Shown here: positions 46,461-55,359 of the stretch, in pieces
How the letters are laid out: each line of letters starts with the position of its first letter
How positions within the stretch are numbered: the stretch's first letter is position 1
DNA from: Pseudomonas typographi
GTDB taxonomy: Bacteria > Pseudomonadota > Gammaproteobacteria > Pseudomonadales > Pseudomonadaceae
Reading direction: 5' to 3'
Length of the DNA stretch: 64,000 nt
Assembly: GCF_014694385.1 (NCBI RefSeq)
Contig: NZ_JAAOCA010000010.1
Coordinates: 62,001-126,000, forward strand
Translations under genes and position numbers: made by a program
The notes under the pieces: model-generated
The model's database searches: none
What the model was told of the DNA's origin: nothing
What the model saw: the letters and a program-made list of their open reading frames with translations, nothing else

Positions 46461-48433
46461 ATGTACCGCGCGCGGGCCTGACCTGGCTGCTGATTGGCCA
46501 GGCTCTGCTGTTGGTGCCCTTGTGGTGGCAATTGCCGCCGTGGCTGCTGCTTTTTTGGCTGGTGTGCAGCGCTTGGCGCATTCAGGTGTATCGCATGCGC
46601 GCCCGTGTGCCGGGGCGTGGGTTGCGCACGGCCATGGTTGTACTGGCCGCGGTGGCAGTGTTTTTCAGCAGCGGGCGCAGCTTTGGCCTGGAAACCGCCG
46701 CGGCCTTGGTGGTGGCGGCCTTTTTGCTTAAGCTGCTTGAGCTGAACACCCGGCGCGACGCCTGGGTGTTGTTGCTGCTTGGGCTGTTCTGCCAAGTGGT
46801 CGCCTACCTGTTCGATGCCAGCCTGCCCTGGGCGCTCTACAGCGTGTTGCCGTTGGCGGCGTTGCTGGCGGCCATGGTCGGCTTGCAGGGCGGCCAAGGC
46901 GAGCGGCTGGGGCCGCCGTTGCGGCGTGCCGCCGGTTTGCTGCTGCAGGCGGTTCCGTTGGCGTTGTTGTTGTTCGTGTGCTTCCCGCGCATTGCGCCGT
47001 TGTGGTCGTTGCCGCTAAACAGCGGGCAGGCGCGCACAGGGTTGGCCGACGTGGTGGCCCCTGGTGACATTGCGACCCTGGCGCAATCGCCAGAGCTTGC
47101 ATTTCGGGTCAGCTTCGACGGCCCACCGCCTGCCCGGCGCCAATTGTATTGGCGGGCCTTCACCCTGGAGCGTTTCGACGGCCGCCGCTGGCAACAGGGC
47201 GGCTTATCGCGTTTCCAGGCCGTGCAACCTTGGCAGCCGGTGGGCGAGCCCTGGCGTTACCGGGTGATCCAGGAGCCCACCGACAAGCCCTGGCTGTTCG
47301 CTTTGGACGTAGCACGTAGCACCGCCCCGGACGTGCAACAGACCCAGGATTACCGCCTGCAGCGCCGCCGCCCGGTGGACCAGCCGCTGTACTACAGCGT
47401 TGAATCCTGGCCGCAGGTGGTGCGTGACCCACAACTGGCACCGGCGCTGCGCCAGCAGAACTTGCAATTGCCGGCCACGGGTGACCCGCGCATGCGCGCC
47501 TGGGCCAGCGACATGGCCCGCCGTTACCCCGAATCCGAGGCGCTGGTGGCCGCCATGCTGCAGCGCTATCACGAGCAGGACTACCACTACAGCCTGCGCC
47601 CAGCCACCCTCGGAAGCGACAGCATCGACGGGTTCTTTTTCGACACCCGCCGCGGTTTTTGTGCGCACTTTGCCGGTGCCATGACCTTTGCCCTGCGCGC
47701 GGCCGGTATCCCGGCACGCATGGTGGTGGGCTACCAAGGCGGTGAGCTGAACCCGGCCGGCAACTACTTCACCGTGCGCCAATACGACGCCCACGCGTGG
47801 GTCGAATACTGGCGCCAAGGGCAGGGCTGGCGCAGTGTCGACCCTACCTTCGCAGTGGCCCCGCAGCGTATCGACCAGGGCTTGGCCGAGGCGCTGGGCG
47901 CCGATGAGCCGTTTTTGCAAGGTTCGCCGTTTTCGATGCTGCGTTACCGCGACCTGGCCTGGCTGAACACCCTGCGCCTGGGCTGGGAAAACCTTAATTA
48001 CGGTTGGGAACGGTGGGTGCTGGGTTACCAGCAAGCGCAACAGAGCGAGCTGTTGCTGCGCTGGTTCAAGGGCTGGGCCATTTGGGTGCTGCCAACGGCC
48101 GGCACGTTGACCGTGTTGTTGCTGGGCCTTGCAGTGCTGCGCCCCTGGCGCCGCCAAGTTGATCGGGTGCTGCGCCAGTTCCTGCGCTTTGAGCGGTTGC
48201 TGGGCTGGCATGGCCTTACCCGGGCCCCGGGGGAGGGCCCACACGCCTTCGCCGAGCGCGCGGCGCAGCAGTTGCCGGGCAGCGCCCAGGCCATCCACAC
48301 CTTCGCCCAGGCCTATACCCGCCAGCGCTACGCAGGTGAGGCCGCCGCCCCGGCCACCCTGGCCGTACAGTTAAACGACGTGCGGCGCAGCCTGGCAGGC
48401 CGCACCGGCCCGCAGAGGAAACCGCTGCCATGA
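46457..48433 (+). CDS. tgpA: transglutaminase-like membrane protein TgpA
   Basis: A 658-residue inner-membrane protein. Five or six helices in the first 190 residues are followed by a periplasmic transglutaminase domain and a last helix near residues 535-560. The Cys-His-Asp triad is visible: RRGFCAHFAG (Cys about 402), QYDAHAWVEYW (His about 446) and WRSVDPTF (Asp about 461). The P. aeruginosa homologue is reported as essential and has the same layout. It starts with GTG overlapping the DUF58 stop. Confidence 0.9.
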   Translation: MNVPRAGLTWLLIGQALLLVPLWWQLPPWLLLFWLVCSAWRIQVYRMRARVPGRGLRTAMVVLAAVAVFFSSGRSFGLETAAALVVAAFLLKLLELNTRRDAWVLLLLGLFCQVVAYLFDASLPWALYSVLPLAALLAAMVGLQGGQGERLGPPLRRAAGLLLQAVPLALLLFVCFPRIAPLWSLPLNSGQARTGLADVVAPGDIATLAQSPELAFRVSFDGPPPARRQLYWRAFTLERFDGRRWQQGGLSRFQAVQPWQPVGEPWRYRVIQEPTDKPWLFALDVARSTAPDVQQTQDYRLQRRRPVDQPLYYSVESWPQVVRDPQLAPALRQQNLQLPATGDPRMRAWASDMARRYPESEALVAAMLQRYHEQDYHYSLRPATLGSDSIDGFFFDTRRGFCAHFAGAMTFALRAAGIPARMVVGYQGGELNPAGNYFTVRQYDAHAWVEYWRQGQGWRSVDPTFAVAPQRIDQGLAEALGADEPFLQGSPFSMLRYRDLAWLNTLRLGWENLNYGWERWVLGYQQAQQSELLLRWFKGWAIWVLPTAGTLTVLLLGLAVLRPWRRQVDRVLRQFLRFERLLGWHGLTRAPGEGPHAFAERAAQQLPGSAQAIHTFAQAYTRQRYAGEAAAPATLAVQLNDVRRSLAGRTGPQRKPLP

Positions 48434-49194
48434 GCGCCACACTCGACCGCGTGATTGCCCGCCTGTTCACCCTGGAAACCCACCTGATGGCCTGCCGCGA
48501 GCGCCTGCGGGCACAGACCGACAGCGAAGCCCTGCACGACCTGCGCACCAGCGTGAGGCGCCTGCGCAGCCTGCTGCGGCCGCTGCGCGAAGTGCCCGGC
48601 CTCGACCGCCTGGAGCAGGCGGCCAAGGCCGTAGGCGAGCTGACCACCCCATTACGGGACCAGGAAGTGCTGGCGGCCCACCTGGCCGCACACGGGCAAG
48701 CCCGCTTGGCCAAGCAGCGCTTGCGCCGAGCCAACAGGGCATTTTCAACGGTGGCGGCGAGCACTGAACTGGCGGCCCTGATGCGCCTGCTCGAGGCTAC
48801 CGCGCCGTTGCTGCGCACGGCCGAAAGCAACGGCGCGATCACCGGCCTAGGCCTGCGTATCGACAAGCACCTGGCCAAGCAGCGGCGCAGGCTTGCCCGG
48901 GCCCTGGCCGACCCCGCCCATGACCGCCACCGCTTACGCTTGCTGATCAAACGCGCGCGCTACGCGGCCGAGGCCTACCCGCGGCGGCAGCATTTGCCGG
49001 CGGCCTTGGCCAAAGCACTCAAGCGCGCTCAACGTTCCCTGGGCGATTGGCATGACCGCTTGCAATGGTTGGCCCTGGCCGAGCGCGCCAAAGACTTGGC
49101 CCCGATGGTCACAGGGTGGCACGCGGCTCTGGCCGAAGCCTGCGGCGAATCGGACAAGGCGCTGGCAAAACTGGCGTATGCCATGGAACACTGA
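48430..49194 (+). CDS. CHAD domain protein
   Basis: A 254-residue helical protein very rich in Arg, Leu and Ala. ALHDLRTSVRRLRSLLRPLRE near residues 33-54 and HRLRLLIKRARYAAEAY near 155-175 are the conserved His-containing helices of CHAD domains, which bind polyphosphate. The ATG overlaps the tgpA stop (ATGA). The usual CYTH partner domain is absent. Confidence 0.83.
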   Translation: MSATLDRVIARLFTLETHLMACRERLRAQTDSEALHDLRTSVRRLRSLLRPLREVPGLDRLEQAAKAVGELTTPLRDQEVLAAHLAAHGQARLAKQRLRRANRAFSTVAASTELAALMRLLEATAPLLRTAESNGAITGLGLRIDKHLAKQRRRLARALADPAHDRHRLRLLIKRARYAAEAYPRRQHLPAALAKALKRAQRSLGDWHDRLQWLALAERAKDLAPMVTGWHAALAEACGESDKALAKLAYAMEH

Positions 49195-49224
49195 CCGCCA
49201 CTCACTTCACAAGGCACGCCGACC

Positions 49225-50016
49225 ATGGATTTTGCTCAATTGCTGGACGCGGTACGTACTCACCCGCAGGCGGTGACCATTCCAGCCCATTGGGGCCAAG
49301 GCCGGGCAGTGTATGGCGGGTTGATGGCGGCGCTGCTGTACCAAGCCATGGCCAGCCATGTCCAGGTGCCGTTGCGCACGCTGGCGCTCACCTTCGTGGG
49401 CCCGGTGGCACCTGAAGTGCCAGTGAGCATAGAGGTCGAAGTGCTGCGCCAAGGTAAATCGGTCACTAGCCTGCTGGCCCGGGCTCGCCAGGGCGGGGCC
49501 ACACTGACCGTGGCCCAGGCAAGCTTCGGCGCGCCGCGCCAGTCGATGGTCGCAGTTACCGCCATGCCCGTGGCGGCGATGAAACCCCTGGCTGAATGCA
49601 TACCGATCGACTACATCGAAGGCGTAACCCCTGCATACATTCGCCAACTGGCCATGCGCTGGGGCATCGGTGCGCTGCCGTTCAGCGCCACGCCTTCGCT
49701 GGCGATCGGCGGCTGGATGCGGGTTCGCGAACCGCAACCGGCACAGCCATTGGACGAAGCGTATCTGCTGCTGTTAGCTGACGTTTGGCCGCCCGCGGTG
49801 TTGCCGCACCTGGCGGCACCGGCGGCCGGTAGCACCCTCAGTTGGACCATCGAGTTGGTACAACCGATGCCCGCCTTGACCACAGCCCAGTGGCTACGCT
49901 ATCGGGCGCAAATCGAGCACGCACGCGATGGCTACGGCCATACCGCGGCGGCGATCTGGAGCGAGGCAGGTGAGTTGGTGGCGATCAGCCGGCAAACCGT
50001 TACGGTATTCGGCTAA
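49225..50016 (+). CDS. acyl-CoA thioesterase family protein (double hotdog)
   Basis: A 263-residue protein with two hotdog folds. The first has GRAVYGGLMAALLYQAM and FVGPVAPE; the second has SWTIELVQPMPALTTAQWLRYRAQIEHARDGYGHTAAAIW. The pattern fits the TesB-like or 4HBT_3 thioesterases that release fatty acids from CoA. AAGG lies upstream of the ATG. It lies 30 bases after the CHAD gene and may share its transcript. Confidence 0.82.
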   Translation: MDFAQLLDAVRTHPQAVTIPAHWGQGRAVYGGLMAALLYQAMASHVQVPLRTLALTFVGPVAPEVPVSIEVEVLRQGKSVTSLLARARQGGATLTVAQASFGAPRQSMVAVTAMPVAAMKPLAECIPIDYIEGVTPAYIRQLAMRWGIGALPFSATPSLAIGGWMRVREPQPAQPLDEAYLLLLADVWPPAVLPHLAAPAAGSTLSWTIELVQPMPALTTAQWLRYRAQIEHARDGYGHTAAAIWSEAGELVAISRQTVTVFG

Positions 50017-50063
50017 CGGTTGCCTAGTACACTGCGCGGCAGTGGCATGCCCGGCGCCGCCGG

Positions 50064-50267
50064 TCACTGCCAAGGCGCTTTGCGCTGGCATAGCAGGCCG
50101 GCCGCGCTGCAAAACGCCCCGATCAGCATCTGCACCGGGCTCGCGCAAGCCACCCCGCCGGCAATCAGTACCAGCCCTACCGCGAGCATCGGAATCATCA
50201 GTGGCGAGGTGGCGCCCTGCTCCCGGGCAGGGTTTACGTGGGTGAGGGCGGCAAGGCGGCGGATCAT
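50064..50267 (-). CDS. small membrane protein of unknown function
   Basis: A 67-residue protein with a basic, soluble start and two hydrophobic segments (about residues 23-40 and 45-60). A clear CAGGAG ribosome site sits 8 bases before the ATG, the best evidence that it is real. It lies between the thioesterase gene and a chemoreceptor gene, on the same strand as the latter. No family is recognised. Confidence 0.6.
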   Translation of the reverse strand: MIRRLAALTHVNPAREQGATSPLMIPMLAVGLVLIAGGVACASPVQMLIGAFCSAAGLLCQRKAPWQ

Positions 50268-50349
50268 GGCGGCGGCTCCTGGTAAACGGTTCTGATTCTC
50301 ATCCTAACCGCCGCCCCGGTTGCAGACGAATCGAACCTGCCTATGGGCC

Positions 50350-51582
50350 TTATAGTCGCAATTGGCCGATGGCTTTGCTCAGGCCGGCGGCGAGCACGGC
50401 CAGTTCATCGCTGGTGGCTGCCGAGCCCTGGGTTTGGTGCACGGTACGTTCGGTGACTTGGCGAATGCTCTGCACCGACCGGCTCATGTCTTCGGCCACC
50501 TGTGTTTGCTGCTCGGCCGCAACGGCAATTTGCGTGTTGCTCTCGCGCATTTGCCGCACCGCACCGGCGATCTGCGCCAGCGCACTGCCCGCTGCGCTGG
50601 CCTGTTCCACGCAGGCGTCGGCCTTGAACGAACTGTCACGCATAAAGTCCACCGCGTCCCGGGTGCCGGCCTGCAGCGCATGGACCATCGTGGTGATTTC
50701 ATCGGTCGAGGCTTGTACACGCTTGGCCAGGTTACGTACCTCGTCGGCGACCACCGCGAAACCACGGCCCATGTCGCCGGCGCGGGCCGCTTCAATGGCC
50801 GCATTGAGGGCCAGCAGGTTGGTCTGTTCGGCGATGCTGTGAATCACCTTGACCACACCGGTGATTTTTTCGCTGTCTTGCGCCAGGCGCTGAATCATCT
50901 CGGCGGTTTGCTGCACGCCCCCGGAGAGCCCGGCGATGTAATGGCTCACCCGTTCCACCACCTGCTGGCCGCTGCCGGTGAGTTGGTCGGCCTGTTCGGA
51001 TAACTCACGGGTAGCCTTGGCATGCTCGGCAATGTGTTGCACGGTGGCGGCCATCTCGGTAATGGCGGTGGCGGCTTGGTCGGTTTCGCTTTGCTGCCCC
51101 AGCATGCCTTGGCGCACCTGGGCCATGCTGGCAGCCAGCTTCGCTGCGCCGTTGTCGAGCTGCCCAGCGGTTTCGGCCACGGTGCCTACCACGCGCCGGT
51201 AACCCGCCTGCAGTGCGTTGAAGGCGCTGGCCATCTGGCCCACTTCATCGCTGCCGGCCACGTTCACTCGCGCATTAAGGTCGCCGCTGCGTTCGACGTG
51301 CACCATCACGTCGCGCAGGGCGTTGAGTTGGGCCAGCAAAAAACGAATCAACCACTGCGAGGCCGCCAGCAGCACCAGCATCAGCACCAGCACGGCCGCC
51401 GCGTAGTGTGGAAGGCGGTCGACAAACACCTCGGCATAGCTCGGCGCAGGTTGCGCAACCCGCGCCAGGGCTTGTTGTTCCAAGTGCACCGCGTACAACA
51501 CCAACAAGCAGGTGGTGAAGAATGCCACGGCGTTCACAGCCCAGAATTTGTACTTGAGCGAAAGGTTACTAAGCCAATGCAT
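50350..51582 (-). CDS. methyl-accepting chemotaxis protein with a minimal periplasmic loop
   Basis: A 410-residue chemoreceptor. Membrane helices lie at about residues 13-32 and 60-80, with only about 27 residues between them, so there is no room for a usual ligand-binding domain. HAMP (about 82-135) and the signalling coiled coil follow, with the tip motif [18 protein letters not shown]. It may sense an intracellular or membrane signal, or depend on another protein. Confidence 0.9.
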   Translation of the reverse strand: MHWLSNLSLKYKFWAVNAVAFFTTCLLVLYAVHLEQQALARVAQPAPSYAEVFVDRLPHYAAAVLVLMLVLLAASQWLIRFLLAQLNALRDVMVHVERSGDLNARVNVAGSDEVGQMASAFNALQAGYRRVVGTVAETAGQLDNGAAKLAASMAQVRQGMLGQQSETDQAATAITEMAATVQHIAEHAKATRELSEQADQLTGSGQQVVERVSHYIAGLSGGVQQTAEMIQRLAQDSEKITGVVKVIHSIAEQTNLLALNAAIEAARAGDMGRGFAVVADEVRNLAKRVQASTDEITTMVHALQAGTRDAVDFMRDSSFKADACVEQASAAGSALAQIAGAVRQMRESNTQIAVAAEQQTQVAEDMSRSVQSIRQVTERTVHQTQGSAATSDELAVLAAGLSKAIGQLRL

Positions 51583-51658
51583 AGGGCGATCTCGACAGTC
51601 TGTAGTGGCGCAGGGCCATTATTTTCCACTTCCAAGATGATGCCTTTGGTGATTCAGA

Positions 51659-52465
51659 TCAATCCACGCCGGGCAAATTGAAGAATAACTTCGCGCACGC
51701 GGTGGTATGGGCCGCCAAGTCGTGCTCGGTTTCGCCACGGTGGCGCGCGACCTCGCGCAGCACTTCGGGCAAGAAGGCCGGCTCGTTGCAGCCATTCTTG
51801 GGCTTGGGCCGCAAGGTGCGTGGCAGCAGGTAGGGGGCGTCGGTTTCGAGCATCAGCCGGCCGCGGGGAATGTTGCGCACCAGCCCATGCAGATGACCAC
51901 CCCGGCGCTCGTCGCAGATCCAGCCCGTGATACCGATATGAAGGTCCAAGTCGAGGTAGCCGAACAGCGCTTGCCGCTCGCCGGTGAAGCAATGCACCAC
52001 CACCGCCGGCAATTGGTCGCGAAAGCTTTTAATAATGGCTTGCAGGCGCCCAAAGGCGTCGCGCTCATGCACGAAAACCGGCCGTTGAAACTGCGCCGCC
52101 AAGGCCAGTTGCGCTTCGAAGGCCGCCTCCTGGGCGGGGCGCGGAGAAAAATCGCGGTTGAAGTCCAAGCCGCATTCGCCCACCGCCACCACCGGCCGCT
52201 GGTCGAGCAAGGCTGCCAGTTGTCGGGCGCTGTCTGCGCCCCAGTTGCTGGCTTCATGTGGGTGAACCCCAGCCGTACTGAACAGCCGTTGGCCTTCCGG
52301 GGCATGCTGTAAAGCGAGCGCCAGAGCCTGCTCGCTGCTGGCAAGGCTGGTGCCGGTGAGCACCATTTGCACCACGCCGGCTTGGTGCGCGCGCGCCAAC
52401 ACGGCCTCATGTTGGCCATCGAAGCGGGGGTTGCTAAGGTTGACGCCAATGTCGATCAATTGCAT
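51659..52465 (-). CDS. tatD: TatD-family metal-dependent nuclease
   Basis: A 268-residue TIM-barrel hydrolase. It begins [10 protein letters not shown] (the usual HxH is partly replaced here), followed by [33 protein letters not shown] and [11 protein letters not shown] with metal ligands. TatD proteins act as 3'-5' DNA exonucleases in repair and stress. Same strand as the chemoreceptor, 76 bases apart; divergent from the MltF-like gene. Confidence 0.9.
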   Translation of the reverse strand: MQLIDIGVNLSNPRFDGQHEAVLARAHQAGVVQMVLTGTSLASSEQALALALQHAPEGQRLFSTAGVHPHEASNWGADSARQLAALLDQRPVVAVGECGLDFNRDFSPRPAQEAAFEAQLALAAQFQRPVFVHERDAFGRLQAIIKSFRDQLPAVVVHCFTGERQALFGYLDLDLHIGITGWICDERRGGHLHGLVRNIPRGRLMLETDAPYLLPRTLRPKPKNGCNEPAFLPEVLREVARHRGETEHDLAAHTTACAKLFFNLPGVD

Positions 52466-52652
52466 GGTGCGTGCTCACTACATTTTGCACGCAGCATAGC
52501 AGAGCTGGGTATTGGTAATAAAAACAAGCACTTCAAGGGCTTGCCGGCGCCCGGTGTGGGCGGCTGGCGATGGCCGAGGGTTGGGCACGCGGGTTCTGGC
52601 GCGTTGTTTGCTAACCCAAGTACCTCGGGCCGGCCACTGATTCGGAGCACGA

Positions 52653-54074
52653 ATGAAGCGACCCCTCTTACTCATTGTGTTATGCATGGCGGCCTGGTTA
52701 CCGGCAGGGGCACAGGCGAGAACCGGCGGGCCGCAGCAGGTGGCGCACTCGGCAAAGGGCCGCGACCTGCCCGAGATCCGCGCCAGCCATGTGTTGCGGG
52801 TGCTGGTCAACCAAAGCCGCAACAGCTCCGGCACGGTCAGTGGCCGGTCGATTGGTGAGGAAGAGGTACGCCTAAAAGCCTTCGAACGCTACCTGGCAAG
52901 CCCTGCCGGCGGCGGGCAGGCCATCAGGTTCAAGGTGATCCCCAAGGCCAAGGAGCAATTGCTCGGTGCACTGTTGCGGGGTGAAGGCGATCTCGTCGCG
53001 CCCGGTGAGGCCATGGAAGAGCCGACGCCCCTGGCTGCGGTGGCTGGCAGCGCGCCCACTGTGGGGCGGGCGCCATTGGTGCTGGTGAGGGCACGCGGCG
53101 CGCGGCAGTTCAGCCGCCCTGAACAGTTGGCCGGGCAACTGCTGGTGTTGCCGGCCGGCAGCGCCGCTGGGCAAGCCGTGGCGGCGCTGAACGAACGGCT
53201 GGAACGGCGCCACTTGGCGCCGGTGCGCATCGAATGGGTAGACCCGAGCCTAGCCGTGGAAGATGTGTTGGAAATGGTCGAAGCCAAGGTGTACCCGATG
53301 ACCCTGGTCGAGCAGCCGATTGCTGAGCGCTGGGCAAAAGTGATGCCCCAGTTGCAGGTCGACCGCCAACTGGCATTCGCCCCTGCCGCCGGCATGCGTT
53401 GGTACACCCGCAGCGAAGCGACGCAGTTGCAGGCCAGTGTCGATGGCTTTTTGCGCGATTATCGGCCGCCGGCCGACCAGGATAAAACCTTCGCCGCGGC
53501 CTATGCACAGCTCTACAAGATCCAGAACCCGATGGCGCGCCGCGAGCGCGAGCGCCTCGAAGGCCTGCGCCCGGTGCTGCAACGCAATGCTCAACAGCAG
53601 GGCCTGGACTGGCTCGACCTCGCCGCCCTCGCTTACAAGGAGTCTGCATTGGACCCGGACGCCCGCGGCGCCAGCGGCGCCACCGGGCTGCTGCAGATCA
53701 CCCCGTCGGCGGCGGCACGGGTCGGGGTAGGGGGTATCCACGACGTAGACAACAACGTCAAGGCCGGGGCCCGCTACTTGGCAATGATCAAGCGCAAATT
53801 CTTTGCCAGCCGGCACCTGGCCGAACGCGAACGCATGGCGTTTACCTTGGCGGCGTACAACCTCGGCCCGGAACGTGTGCAGGCGCTACGCGCCGAGGCC
53901 CGGCGCCGTGGGCTGAACCCCAACCAATGGTTCTTTCAAGTCGAACGGGTGGCCCAAGAGCAAGTGGGCATGGCCCCGGTCAGTTACGTGAACGCGGTGA
54001 ACAAGTATTTTCTGGCTTATGACCGCGAACGCGAGCGCCTGGAACCGCAGGGCGGGCGGGTGGCCTACCGCTGA
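52653..54074 (+). CDS. MltF-like lytic transglycosylase with a solute-binding domain
   Basis: A 473-residue exported protein. A signal peptide ends near AGAQA (about residue 22). The middle resembles a family-3 solute-binding domain (about 45-280). The C-terminal part (about 295-450) is a lytic transglycosylase with the catalytic Glu in AYKESALDPDARGASGATG, LLQITPSAA and TLAAYNLGPERVQ. This is the MltF layout (sensor plus murein lyase). GGAG lies 5 bases before the ATG. Confidence 0.86.
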   Translation: MKRPLLLIVLCMAAWLPAGAQARTGGPQQVAHSAKGRDLPEIRASHVLRVLVNQSRNSSGTVSGRSIGEEEVRLKAFERYLASPAGGGQAIRFKVIPKAKEQLLGALLRGEGDLVAPGEAMEEPTPLAAVAGSAPTVGRAPLVLVRARGARQFSRPEQLAGQLLVLPAGSAAGQAVAALNERLERRHLAPVRIEWVDPSLAVEDVLEMVEAKVYPMTLVEQPIAERWAKVMPQLQVDRQLAFAPAAGMRWYTRSEATQLQASVDGFLRDYRPPADQDKTFAAAYAQLYKIQNPMARRERERLEGLRPVLQRNAQQQGLDWLDLAALAYKESALDPDARGASGATGLLQITPSAAARVGVGGIHDVDNNVKAGARYLAMIKRKFFASRHLAERERMAFTLAAYNLGPERVQALRAEARRRGLNPNQWFFQVERVAQEQVGMAPVSYVNAVNKYFLAYDRERERLEPQGGRVAYR

Positions 54075-54080
54075 TGCCGC

Positions 54081-54110
54081 TTGACAAGCAGGGCAGGGCT
54101 TTTCTAGGAT
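54081..54110 (+). promoter_or_regulatory. putative sigma70 promoter
   Basis: A perfect TTGACA (54081-54086) and TAGGAT (54105-54110) with an 18-base spacer, just after the MltF-like gene. It would drive the short gene at 54244 through a leader of about 130 bases. Confidence 0.55.
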
Positions 54111-54153
54111 TCCCGCCCATAGCGCCGATTTAGACAGCTACTTGCGGGGCGCG

Positions 54154-54171
54154 GCAAGCCGGGCGGCTTGC
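54154..54171 (+). promoter_or_regulatory. stable leader hairpin
   Basis: GCAAGCC-GGGC-GGCTTGC is a perfect 7-bp stem with a four-base loop, located between the promoter at 54081 and the ATG at 54244. An alternative longer pairing exists between GCCGGGCGG (54158-54166) and CCGCCCGGC (54221-54229), which excludes the first. The two mutually exclusive folds could matter for expression; this is an inference. Confidence 0.35.
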
Positions 54172-54243
54172 GAAATACCGCTAAAGCGCTGGCTCGGTGA
54201 TGCCTCCACCCCGCCCGGCAGCGTTCGCGAGGCGGAGAGTTCC

Positions 54244-54552
54244 ATGAGTTGCCCACGCCCCATCGTCTGCTTGGCGCCGCTGTCAACAGCCCGCTTGCAC
54301 AGCCGTACCCCTAGCATTCTCTTGTGCGGCCAGCACCAGCCCACACTGTTGCGCTGCCTCGACGGCTGGCCGCGGCGTAATGGCAAGGCCGCAGCCTTGG
54401 CCATTCAGTTCGTTGAGGCAGGGCAAGACCTGGCCGGCTTCGCCGACGATCGTTTTGACTTGGCGGTGGTGCAATCGCCCAAGGTCGGCGATGCCGCCAC
54501 GGTCATCGGCCACCTGACTCGCATCGCCCGGCAAGGGCTGTTGCGGCTGTAG
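54244..54552 (+). CDS. short protein, possibly a truncated DUF6231-like gene
   Basis: A 102-residue frame beginning MSCPRPIVCLAPLSTARLHS with GGAGAG upstream. RTPSILLCGQHQPTLLRCLDG followed by ADDRFDLAVVQ resembles the first half of the pseudomonad DUF6231 proteins, which I recall as about 160-170 residues. It stops early at 54552, 12 bases before repeat copy B. I suspect the 3' half was lost when the repeat arrived, but the family assignment is uncertain. Confidence 0.5.
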   Translation: MSCPRPIVCLAPLSTARLHSRTPSILLCGQHQPTLLRCLDGWPRRNGKAAALAIQFVEAGQDLAGFADDRFDLAVVQSPKVGDAATVIGHLTRIARQGLLRL

Positions 54553-54564
54553 CGTAGGCGCTAG

Positions 54565-54722
54565 CGTGGTGTTTCAGAAGTTGGCTGCACAATGTTGACG
54601 GTGCCTTTTGCTGCCGGCCCGCATTGCCGCTCCTGGCCATAGCCCTGCTATGCCGCTTCACGGCGCCTTTCTCGACAGCAAAACCCAAGCATCAGTTCGT
54701 GTGCGAACTTCGGAAACACCAC
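54565..54722. repeat. short inverted-repeat element, copy B (158 bp, longest copy)
   Basis: The left end is CGTGGTGTTTCAGAAG (after CTAG); the right end read inward is GTGGTGTTTCCGAAGTTCGC. The core contains CATAGC-CCT-GCTATG, a small hairpin. The left 50 bases match copy A's right half in reverse, and the core aligns with copy D. It looks like the full-length member of the family. It lies between a shortened gene and a deleted CAP gene. Confidence 0.75.
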
Positions 54723-54735
54723 AGTAGGAGGCCCT

Positions 54736-55327
54736 ATGCGAACGTTTCGCTCACTCGCCCTGGTACCTATGGTTTTGTTGGCCGCCCAGGCCCAAGCGGA
54801 CGAGCCCGGCGAACTGGCGCAAGCGCTCAATACCTACCGCGGGCAGTACCAGCGCTGCGGCGACCAAGCGTCGCAACCGCTTCCACCCCTGGCCAGCGAC
54901 CCGCGCCTGGTACTGCCGGCGGACGGCGCGGCTGACCTGCAGGGCGCGTTGACGAAGGCCGGTTACCCGATGGCCAACGTGCGCGCGATCAGCCTTTCCG
55001 GCCCGCGCGACGTGCAGGCTGCCCTGGCTGCGGTGCGTGACAGCTTCTGCAAGGTGGTGCTCGACCCACAGTTCGTAGACATCGGCATCAGCCAGGCCGG
55101 GCGTGATTGGCGCATCGTGCTCGCGCGGCCATTGCTCTCTGCCCGGCTGGGCGACCCGCAAGCAGAAGGCCAAGCACTGCTGGCCGCCCTTAACAGCGCC
55201 CGCGGCCAGCCCCGAGCATTGCGCCAACCTGATGAACCCGACCTACCGTGACATGGGCGCCGGCTATGCCACTGACCCGAAGAGCAATGCTGGCATCTAT
55301 TGGACAGCGATGTTTGGAGGGGGCTAG
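54736..55327 (+). pseudogene. CAP/SCP-domain secreted protein, broken by internal deletion and frameshift
   Basis: The frame starts with a signal peptide (MRTFRSLALVPMVLLAAQAQA) and runs to a stop at 55251, ending in residues that fit no family. From about 55208 the +1 frame reads SPEHCANLMNPTYRDMG and then DPKSNAGIYWTAMFGGG up to 55327, the standard C terminus of pseudomonad CAP proteins. The first frame breaks off at LLAALNSARGQP, the usual start of the CAP domain. The central CAP domain, which I estimate at about 80-100 residues, is missing and the join is out of frame. The product is therefore most likely inactive. Confidence 0.75.
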
Positions 55328-55354
55328 GGGCACACGCTACCGGTAGTGCGCCCC
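55326..55354. terminator. hairpin between convergent CAP pseudogene and oprB
   Basis: GGGGC and CAC on the left pair with GTG and GCCCC on the right (one mismatched base on each side), closed by the palindrome CTACCGGTAG. It lies exactly between two convergent gene ends. There is no T run, so it is a weak or Rho-assisted terminator. Confidence 0.5.
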
Positions 55355-55359
55355 CAGCA

